Shown here: in pieces, positions 29,422-35,158 of the stretch | How the letters are laid out: every line of letters begins with the position of its first letter | Numbering within the stretch: position 1 is the stretch's first letter | Assembly (NCBI GenBank): GCA_041487355.1 | Contig: JBGPND010000030.1 | Coordinates: 1-35,158, forward strand | Reading direction: 5' to 3' | Length of the DNA: 35,158 nucleotides | Source: JAMXLO01 sp041487355 | GTDB taxonomy: Bacteria; Pseudomonadota; Alphaproteobacteria; Acetobacterales; Acetobacteraceae | Position numbers and translations under genes: made by a program | Notes under the pieces: generated by a model | Database searches by the model: none | Told to the model about the DNA's origin: nothing | What the model saw: only the letters and a program-made list of their open reading frames with translations

Positions 29422-30108
29422 TTAGACAGAGAGCGTGCGCGCGATCCGCGCCACCAGCTCCTCGCGTGCTGCGCGCATTCTGGCGTAGCGTTGGCGTGTG
29501 CTTGACAGCACGTCCGGCGGCGCCGTCTCCGGCGTGCCCGCATCGAATGGCGGCGCCGGCGCGTACTCGATCTGCAACTGAATGCCCTGTGCCACGTCCG
29601 GACCGGCGATCTCCGCCACCACGGTCAACGCGAAATCGATGCCTGCCGTCACGCCGCCGCCGGTGACCAGATTGCCGTCGCGCACGACGCGGCCCTTGGT
29701 GGGGATCGCGCCGAAGGCACTCAGCAGATCGTGCGATGCCCAATGCGTCGTCGCGCGCTTGCCGCGTAGCAGTCCGGCCGCACCCAGCACGAGAGCACCG
29801 GTGCACACCGAGGTGACGAAGCGCGCGCCACGCGCCTGCTCGCGCAGGAACGCCAGCACCTCCGCATCCTCCATCATCGCCGACACGCCGGGTCCGCCCG
29901 GCACGCAAAGCACGTCCAGCGGCGGGCATTCGGCAAGCGTCGTGTCGGGCAGGGTGCGCATGCCGGTCTCCGCCGCCACTGGCTCCAGCGTCTTCCATAG
30001 CAGATGCACCGAGGCATCCGGCAACTTCGAAAACACCTCGAACGGGCCGGTGAGATCGAGCTGCGTCAGGCGTGGGAACAGCAGCAGGCCAATGCGGATT
30101 GTTGTCAT
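29422..30108 (-). CDS. DJ-1/PfpI-family protein, isonitrile-hydratase-like
   Basis: The 228-residue protein starts IRIGLLLFPRLTQLDLTGPFEVF and has the nucleophile elbow TSVCTGALVLGAAGLL with Cys102, plus Asp18, the positions equivalent to the catalytic Cys and Asp of isonitrile hydratase. The length equals the known enzyme. Isonitrile hydratases turn R-NC into N-formamides; related DJ-1 proteins act as glyoxalases or chaperones, so the reaction is tentative. It is last in a three-gene operon with ATGA overlaps. Confidence 0.87.
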   Translation of the reverse strand: MTTIRIGLLLFPRLTQLDLTGPFEVFSKLPDASVHLLWKTLEPVAAETGMRTLPDTTLAECPPLDVLCVPGGPGVSAMMEDAEVLAFLREQARGARFVTSVCTGALVLGAAGLLRGKRATTHWASHDLLSAFGAIPTKGRVVRDGNLVTGGGVTAGIDFALTVVAEIAGPDVAQGIQLQIEYAPAPPFDAGTPETAPPDVLSSTRQRYARMRAAREELVARIARTLSV

Positions 30109-30692
30109 CCATTGTTCTCCTGAGCGCGCAGCCTATGCAGATCGGCCGCGGTGTCCACATCGTGCAGCGTGCGCAGCATGGCGATCCGCTGCCCGGTGAA
30201 ATTCGCCAGCGTGTCGGCCAGCGCATGCTCGGTCGACCACCGCACCGAGGCGAATGGGTGCGCCGGCCGGCGGGGCGACAGCGCCACCAGCCAGTAGCCG
30301 CCGTCTGCTGCGGGGCCGAACGCGGCCTGTGCGTTTCCCAAGGCGCGGAGTGCTGCCCGAACATCGTGTGGTCTCGCCTCGGGAATGTCGCTGCCGATGA
30401 GCACGACCCGGCCGCGCGGAAACCGCCAGAAGGCGCGGTGCATCCTGATGCCGAGATCACCGCTGCCCTGGGGTATCCGCGGCACCTTCACCGGCAACCG
30501 AAACCCCGCGCGGTCCGGCGTGATCGCCAGCACCGTGTGGTACCGCCGGTCCGCAGCCAGCGCGCGCACCAACCGGGTGAGAGTCGCGGCGTTGAAGCGC
30601 AAGGCCGCACGGTCACCGATCTCGCGCGCCAGCCGCCGCTTCACGGCGCCCAGGCGGGGGGCGCGCGCGAACACCACCACGGTGTCCTTCAT
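30105..30692 (-). CDS. rSAM/selenodomain-associated transferase 1-type protein (DUF2064)
   Basis: The 195-residue protein has the nucleotidyl/glycosyltransferase-A-like fold: VVVFARAPRLGAVKRRLAREIG at the start (first 20 residues typical), FWRFPRGRVVLIGSDIPEA with a conserved Asp, and GPAADGGYWLVAL. It matches the TIGR04282-type family found beside selenium- or arsenic-linked radical SAM genes; the actual reaction is uncertain. ATG 30692 gives a start at the conserved KDTVVVFARAP. It overlaps both neighbours by ATGA. Confidence 0.87.
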   Translation of the reverse strand: MKDTVVVFARAPRLGAVKRRLAREIGDRAALRFNAATLTRLVRALAADRRYHTVLAITPDRAGFRLPVKVPRIPQGSGDLGIRMHRAFWRFPRGRVVLIGSDIPEARPHDVRAALRALGNAQAAFGPAADGGYWLVALSPRRPAHPFASVRWSTEHALADTLANFTGQRIAMLRTLHDVDTAADLHRLRAQENNG

Positions 30693-31345
30693 GCGTGGAG
30701 CCGGGCAATCAGCCGCGGCGGGATGCCGGCGAAGTAGAGCGCCAGGCAAAGCAGGTTGCGCAGCGAGCACCGGTACCAGCCTTGGCGCTGCCACTTCTCC
30801 GCCGAGGTTATCGCGGCAACATCCAGGGCGACCAGCCGTCGGCGCCCCAGGCGGCGAACCAAGTCGACGTCCTCCATCAGCGGCAGTGGCCTCATGCCGC
30901 CGATCTTTCGCAGCAGGTCGCGATGGATCAGCAGGCCCTGGTCACCGTACGGCAAGGCGAGCACCCGACAGCGCCACGCCACCAGCCGCTCCAGCCGCCG
31001 CGCCCGCTTATCGTCGCTGTCGAGCTTGAAGCGGCAATAGCCGGCACGCCCAGGCGAGGCGGCCATGTGAGCGCCGATTTCTGTCTGCCAGCCCTGTGCG
31101 AGTCGCGTGTCGGCGTGCAGCAGCAGCAACCATTCACCCCGTGCGGCTTCAACGCCCGCGGCGAGTTGGCTGCCGCGGCCCCGTTGCGCCTGAACCACAA
31201 GTGCGCCGAGTGAGGCCGCCAGTTCCGCGGTTTCGTCGGTGCTGCCGCCGTCCACCACCACGACTTCGTCCGCCGCCGTCACCGAAGCGAGGGTCTGGCG
31301 CAGCGAGCGTGACGCATTCAGCGCAGGGATTAGGACCGACAGCAT
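30689..31345 (-). CDS. rSAM/selenodomain-associated transferase 2-type glycosyltransferase
   Basis: The 218-residue GT2-fold protein has MLSVLIPALNASRSLRQTL, EVVVVDGGSTDETAELA, QRGRGSQLAAGVEAARGEW and LLLLHADTRL with the nucleotide-sugar Asp. PYGDQGLLIHRDLLRKIGG and LMEDVDLVRRLGR follow. This is the TIGR04283 family, usually paired with TIGR04282 as here. Its partner, TIGR04282, starts within its stop codon (ATGA). ATG 31345 begins at the GT2 core; longer readings have no support. It is divergent, 71 bases from the radical SAM gene. Confidence 0.88.
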   Translation of the reverse strand: MLSVLIPALNASRSLRQTLASVTAADEVVVVDGGSTDETAELAASLGALVVQAQRGRGSQLAAGVEAARGEWLLLLHADTRLAQGWQTEIGAHMAASPGRAGYCRFKLDSDDKRARRLERLVAWRCRVLALPYGDQGLLIHRDLLRKIGGMRPLPLMEDVDLVRRLGRRRLVALDVAAITSAEKWQRQGWYRCSLRNLLCLALYFAGIPPRLIARLHA

Positions 31346-31416
31346 GTTCCCATAATGTTCTTGACCGGGGAAGGCCAGTTTGCCAATCTTGGCGCGAACG
31401 GACGGGGAACAGAACC

Positions 31417-32562
31417 ATGCGCGATCATGCCCACGCTGGCAAGCAGCCGCTCGATGCCGAGACCCTGGCCGTGCCGCCGTTCGCCAGGCGAGGCCGCGGG
31501 GCGACCACCAATCCGCCGGTGCGCTACGACCGCCAGGTTGGCAGCCCGTTCGATGACGGCTGGGATACGCTCGCCAGCGAATTCGCTGAGCTGCCGAAGC
31601 TCGCCACCACGCTGACACGCGATGCGACCCGCTCGGCGATCAGTTGGAACACCTCGCCCGATATCGGCTTCGACCGGGCGGTGAACCCGTATCGCGGCTG
31701 CGAGCATGGCTGCATCTATTGCTATGCGCGTCCGACCCACGCCTATCTCGGCTATTCGCCCGGCCTCGACTTCGAGACGAAGCTGATCTTCAAGCCGGAG
31801 GTGGCGGAGCTGCTGGAAAAGGAGTTGCGCAAGCCGGGCTACACGGCGCGCACGCTGGCACTCGGCTCGAACACCGATCCGTATCAGCCGGTGGAGCGCA
31901 CGCTGAAGCTGACGCGTGCGGTGCTGCAGGTGCTCGACCGCTTCAACCATCCGGTCGGCATAGTGACCAAGTCGGCCGGCGTGCTGCGCGATCTCGACAT
32001 CCTGACCTCGATGGCGCAGCGGAAGCTGGCGCGTGTCTATGTGTCTGTCACCACGCTGGACGCCGCGCTCGCCCGCCGCATGGAGCCGCGTGCCGCGACG
32101 CCGGAGCGGCGGCTGCATGCGATCAGCGAGTTGACCAGGGCAGGCGTGCCGGCTGGTGTGATGGTGGCACCGATGATCCCGGGGCTGAACGATGCCGAGA
32201 TGGAGAAGATCGTCGAGGCCGCCGCCCGTGCCGGCGCGCGCCACGCCGGCTACGTGCTGCTGCGCCTGCCGCACGAGCTGCGCCAGATGTTCGAGGACTG
32301 GCTCGCCACGCACTTCCCGGACCGTGCAAAGCATGTGCTGAACCTGATTCGCGAGACACGTTCTGGTGCGCTGAGCGATGCGCGGTTCCATCATCGCTTC
32401 GCCGGCCAGGGTGTGTATGCCGATCTGCTGCTGCGCCGCTTCGCCCGCGCAACAAGGCAATGGGGGCTGGACGAGGCGCGGGAGGGACTCGATTGCGGCA
32501 AGTTCGCGGTGCCGGACGATGGCAAGCAGCGGATCACGGAGGCGCAGATGTCGCTGTTCTAA
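31417..32562 (+). CDS. PA0069-family radical SAM protein
   Basis: The 381-residue protein has the radical SAM [4Fe-4S] motif CEHGCIYC at 95-102 (Cys95, Cys99, Cys102; CX3CX2C). VNPYRGC before it, YARPTHAYLGYSPGLDFETK after it, LGSNTDPYQPVER and RVYVSVTTLD follow. This family is widespread and uncharacterised; homologues include SplB-like enzymes but lack a known substrate. It is divergent from the rSAM-associated transferases, suggesting a functional link. ATG 31417; the TAA stop lies at the left edge of repeat copy E. Confidence 0.92.
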   Translation: MRDHAHAGKQPLDAETLAVPPFARRGRGATTNPPVRYDRQVGSPFDDGWDTLASEFAELPKLATTLTRDATRSAISWNTSPDIGFDRAVNPYRGCEHGCIYCYARPTHAYLGYSPGLDFETKLIFKPEVAELLEKELRKPGYTARTLALGSNTDPYQPVERTLKLTRAVLQVLDRFNHPVGIVTKSAGVLRDLDILTSMAQRKLARVYVSVTTLDAALARRMEPRAATPERRLHAISELTRAGVPAGVMVAPMIPGLNDAEMEKIVEAAARAGARHAGYVLLRLPHELRQMFEDWLATHFPDRAKHVLNLIRETRSGALSDARFHHRFAGQGVYADLLLRRFARATRQWGLDEAREGLDCGKFAVPDDGKQRITEAQMSLF

Positions 32563-32721
32563 CTCGCGTTCAGCCTGACTGGAAGCTCGCCGGACTGATG
32601 GGTTTCGCTCTGCTCAACCCATCCTACGTCGCTACGCCGCAACCTGTAGCCTGTAGGATGGGTTGAGCGCAGCGATACCCATCATGGCGGCGAGATTCCA
32701 GTTGTGCTGAACGTGCTCTAG
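32560..32721. repeat. Dispersed palindromic element, copy E
   Basis: The left outer arm TAACTCGCGTTCAGCCTGACTGGAA begins at the radical SAM stop codon, and the right outer arm ends CTCTAG at 32721. The inner arms are 32597-32628 and 32653-32684. It lies between the convergent radical SAM and dioxygenase genes. The TAA at 32560-32562 is part of both the gene and the element's end. Confidence 0.87.
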
Positions 32722-32777
32722 CGGCGCGGATAAGCCGGCGTCAATTGTCGTATTCAGCCGCACATAGCGCCGTTCCG

Positions 32778-33233
32778 TTACAGCGGCAGCACCAGCAGGA
32801 TGTCGACGCGCCTGGAATCGAGAACCACCCGCCGCTCCTTGAACCGCAACGCGCCATCCTCCCGCACGAGCCGGTCGAGATAGCGCCCGGTGGCGAAGAT
32901 CACCGTGTCGCCGTCCTGGCCGATGCGGAATGCACAGAAATTCGAGCGCACGGCAAACCCGTCGCCGTCCGCTTCGATCCGCGGACGGCCGAGCAGGTGG
33001 CGGTAGGAATGCGGCTCATAGATGTTGGCCGTGCGCAGTGCGCGGACGCGGTCCTCCATCATGCCGCGGCTGTCGCAATACAGGATGCCGATCGGCAATC
33101 CCGCATCGAAGCTTTCGCGGGTGATGATCTGATACACGCCGTCCTCGGTGAAGAATCCGGGCCAGCGCTCGATCTGCCAATCGTCGATGGCCTCGACGTA
33201 AGCGGCGAGAAAGTCCCCGATCGCCTCGCGCAC
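32778..33233 (-). CDS. Ring-hydroxylating dioxygenase beta subunit
   Basis: The 151-residue NTF2-like protein opens AIGDFLAAYVEAIDDWQIER and has GFFTEDGVYQIITRESFD, ANIYEPHSYRHLLG and FATGRYLDRLVRE. Beta subunits stabilise the alpha3beta3 oxygenase. GTG 33233 is two bases after the alpha stop, in tight coupling. No ferredoxin or reductase gene is visible downstream, where repeat copy E and the convergent radical SAM gene follow. Confidence 0.88.
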   Translation of the reverse strand: MREAIGDFLAAYVEAIDDWQIERWPGFFTEDGVYQIITRESFDAGLPIGILYCDSRGMMEDRVRALRTANIYEPHSYRHLLGRPRIEADGDGFAVRSNFCAFRIGQDGDTVIFATGRYLDRLVREDGALRFKERRVVLDSRRVDILLVLPL

Positions 33234-33235
33234 CG

Positions 33236-34483
33236 CTACAGCCCCATCAGCGCGCGGTAGCCCTGCCAGAAACCGCGGATCGCCGTCTCGGTCGCGCGCG
33301 AACCGTCGGACGAGGCGACGTCGCGGCCGCCCATCTCGAGAAACGCATTGCGGTCGCCGCTGCCGCGCGTGCCGCGCTGCACGAACTCGTTGATGCAGCC
33401 ATCCTCCAGCGAAACCAGCCCCGCGGCACCCGTCAGATTGCCCTGCAGAGTGCGCATCCGCGTCTGCTGCTCGTCGTCGTCCTGATACCCGAGGTAGATC
33501 CAGAACAGCTCGGTCTTGTCCAGGCCACGCGGGGTGAAGAAGCGCACCGCCAGCGAGTTCAGCGTGAGCTGCACAACCAGCGTGGGGAATATGGTCTGGA
33601 TGCAGTGCGTGATGCCGTCGGCGAACTCCGGCCAGGTGTCCAGAAGCTGCGGTCCCGCCAATGCCGAATTGTACTGCGCCGAGTGGACCTGCTGGTATTC
33701 CTCGGCCTGCTGCAGCGTGTCGCGCTTGGCGTAGCTGATGGAATGCACGCCGTCATCGGACAGCAGCATGCCGCCATCCATGTCGAGCCGGTTCACCTTG
33801 AACGTTGTGTAGAACGTGTGGAGCAGTGTTGCGTGATACGAATCGCGCACGTTCTCGGCATAGAGCTTCCAGTTGTTGTGGATGATCTGGCTGTGCATCC
33901 CCAGCAGCCGGAGCGGCCTGCCGAGGTTGCGCCGGATCATCCGGCTCATCGTCTCGCCGAGGTAGTCCTTCACCGGCACGGTGGCGTCGGAGAACGTGCC
34001 GAACACGAGTCCGGAAAGCACTTCCACGCGCAGCGGCTCCAGGCGATGCTGCGCGAGATCGAAATCCTCCGGCATGCCGCCCTTGCCGCGCAGCCCGTAG
34101 CGGAACGCCACACTCTGCAGCCGACCGGCGAGGTCGTAGCTCCATGAATGGTAGACGCAGGTCAGCGCCGTGGCGTTGCCGCGCTCCTGCAGGCAGACCA
34201 GCGCACCCTTGTGCGCGCAGCGATTGACCATCGCATGGATCACACCGTGCTCGTCGCGCGTGACGACGACGGGCACCTCGCCGACCGTGGCAAGCCGCCA
34301 GTCGCCCGGGTTGGGGATTTCGATCTCCAGGCAGAGGAAGTTCCAGATCGGGCCGCGGAACAGCAGCCGCTGTTCCCGCGCGTAGATCTCGGGATCCGAG
34401 AACAGGCGGAAGGGCACGCGCGACACGCCGTCTTGCGGCCAGGTCAGATCGGTTCCGAGGTCACGCGTCACCGGGACGTCCAT
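33236..34483 (-). CDS. Rieske ring-hydroxylating dioxygenase alpha subunit
   Basis: The 415-residue oxygenase carries the Rieske motif CAHKGALVC...CVYH (Cys89, His91, Cys109, His112), binding 2Fe-2S. Its mononuclear iron site in NVRDSYHATLLHTFY gives Asp214 bridging and His217/His222 as ligands. It dihydroxylates an aromatic ring with O2 and electrons from a reductase. General form and length resemble the anthranilate/salicylate/benzoate group, but the substrate pocket cannot be read with confidence. ATG 34483; a longer start at 34537 adds low-complexity residues. Confidence 0.92.
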   Translation of the reverse strand: MDVPVTRDLGTDLTWPQDGVSRVPFRLFSDPEIYAREQRLLFRGPIWNFLCLEIEIPNPGDWRLATVGEVPVVVTRDEHGVIHAMVNRCAHKGALVCLQERGNATALTCVYHSWSYDLAGRLQSVAFRYGLRGKGGMPEDFDLAQHRLEPLRVEVLSGLVFGTFSDATVPVKDYLGETMSRMIRRNLGRPLRLLGMHSQIIHNNWKLYAENVRDSYHATLLHTFYTTFKVNRLDMDGGMLLSDDGVHSISYAKRDTLQQAEEYQQVHSAQYNSALAGPQLLDTWPEFADGITHCIQTIFPTLVVQLTLNSLAVRFFTPRGLDKTELFWIYLGYQDDDEQQTRMRTLQGNLTGAAGLVSLEDGCINEFVQRGTRGSGDRNAFLEMGGRDVASSDGSRATETAIRGFWQGYRALMGL

Positions 34484-34582
34484 CGTTCGCCTCCACCTCG
34501 TGGTGCTGCTTGGGGACGGTAGCGGTGGCGACGGCAAGGGCGCAATGCTGCGAGGTAGGACGCATTCCGCGTGTAGCGCAGG

Positions 34583-35056
34583 CTAGCGGGCCGGCTGCGA
34601 GGGCCGGCCCGCGCGGTGATAGGGATGCCCAGAGGCGATCGAGCGCGCGCGGAACACCTGCTCGGCCAGCATCGCGCGAGCGAGGAAATGCGGCCAGGTC
34701 AGCCGCCCGAGCGACAGCACGTAGTTCGCCCGCGCGATCACCGGCGCGTCCAGGCCTTCGGCGCCGCCGATCAGGAAACACACCGGCCGGCCGCTGGCCA
34801 GCCAGCGCTCCAACAGGCGTGCCAGTTCCTCGCTGTCCGGCGCGTTGCCGCCGGGATCGAGAGCCACGACGAAGCCGGCGGCGGGCAAGGCGGCGAGCAG
34901 CGCCTCGCCCTCGCGCCGCTTCACCTCCGCGGGCGCGCCGCGTGCCTCGGGGACCTCGGTGACAGCAAACTTCGGCCGCAGCCGCGCGTTGTAGCGGGCG
35001 AACAGCTCGGCCTCCGGCCCGTCGCGCAGCCTTCCCACGGCGATCAGACGCAGCAT
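34583..35056 (-). CDS. rlmH: 23S rRNA pseudouridine-1915 N3-methyltransferase (RlmH)
   Basis: The 157-residue SPOUT methyltransferase has the knot region CFLIGGAEGLDAPVIARANY and the C-terminal LTWPHFLARAMLAEQVFRA followed by GHPYHR, the strongest signature of this family. It methylates pseudouridine 1915 in helix 69 of assembled 70S ribosomes. ATG 35056 begins MLRLIAVGRL. The next gene at 35081 is divergent, so the frequent rsfS-rlmH arrangement is not seen here. Confidence 0.95.
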   Translation of the reverse strand: MLRLIAVGRLRDGPEAELFARYNARLRPKFAVTEVPEARGAPAEVKRREGEALLAALPAAGFVVALDPGGNAPDSEELARLLERWLASGRPVCFLIGGAEGLDAPVIARANYVLSLGRLTWPHFLARAMLAEQVFRARSIASGHPYHRAGRPSQPAR

Positions 35057-35080
35057 CGGTGCAGCACCTATATTCGCTCC

Positions 35081-35158
35081 ATGGACGCTCCCGATACCAC
35101 AGACAACGCCTGCGCCGGCCTGAGCGATGCCGACCGTGCCAGGCTCGCCGAGGTCGCC
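35081..35158 (+). CDS. Start of an unidentified gene, cut by the window edge
   Basis: ATG 35081 opens a frame of 26 codons to the end of the window (MDAPDTTDNACAGLSDADRA...). It is divergent from rlmH with a 24-base gap between start codons. The acidic, Ala-rich start gives no family. The frame and strong GC third-position bias make a real gene likely. Confidence 0.5.
   Translation, partial: MDAPDTTDNACAGLSDADRARLAEVA

Noticed and set aside
1..35158. CRISPR arrays
   Set aside because: No regularly spaced short direct repeats with unique spacers; the repeats seen are dispersed palindromes.

Overview
The window is GC-rich, densely packed bacterial DNA with mixed gene orientation and short intergenic gaps. 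The gene set (an acyltransferase-kdtA-lpxK lipid A/Kdo block, cbtA-cbtB, TldE/PmbA, a Tim44-like protein, an alphaproteobacterial-style family 4 uracil-DNA glycosylase, aat) fits an alphaproteobacterium. Rhodospirillales/Acetobacteraceae is my best guess, but this is inferred from gene content only.

Layout. 1-3542: a partial fumarase/aspartase-superfamily lyase, a 47-residue membrane peptide with its terminator, an M16 zinc protease, then two tandem toxin-antitoxin pairs (HicAB and Phd/VapC). 3577-7892: PmbA/TldE, a Tim44-like membrane protein, and a natural fusion of a CoA-binding domain to an O-acetylhomoserine sulfhydrylase. 8087-12125: CbtAB cobalt uptake, then a lipid-kinase gene divergent from a UDP-diacylglucosamine-pyrophosphatase-like phosphoesterase and a GT4 glycosyltransferase. 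12437-15385: lysophospholipid acyltransferase-kdtA-lpxK. 15518-16666: a class V aminotransferase. 16809-20604: tRNA-Tyr carrying a 3.8-kb integrated element bounded by a 57-bp perfect att duplication. It holds an integrase split into two opposite-strand pieces around a TadG-like protein with repeated TGN/SGN motifs. Just outside the right att site is an orphan Flp pilin gene (20849-21010). 21258-24496: VOC protein, aat, and a three-gene ATGA-overlapping operon (two paralogous exported proteins and an MsrQ-like haem membrane protein). 24511-25029: nested repeats beside a cupin gene remnant. 25123-29321: class IV aminotransferase, a uracil-DNA glycosylase-like protein interrupted in frame by a palindromic repeat, a lytic transglycosylase and MoaB. 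29422-32562: a DJ-1/isonitrile-hydratase-like gene overlapping two rSAM/selenodomain-associated transferases, divergent from a PA0069-type radical SAM gene. 32778-35158: a Rieske dioxygenase alpha/beta pair, rlmH, and the start of an unidentified gene.

The most distinctive content is not one pathway but small repeated DNA. A palindromic element of about 150 bp occurs five times, four of them between convergent genes, and its ends appear to supply stop codons. A second dispersed palindrome (12251, 24511) has been invaded by a 190-bp MITE-like element with near-perfect terminal inverted repeats and 11-bp flanking direct repeats. A third palindrome has entered a coding sequence in frame. The HicAB pair sits between two diverged copies of the 3' end of the M16 protease gene. 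The tRNA-Tyr element is the best candidate for something unusual: its two integrase pieces share a 32-bp inverted repeat, and inversion across it would rejoin them in frame.
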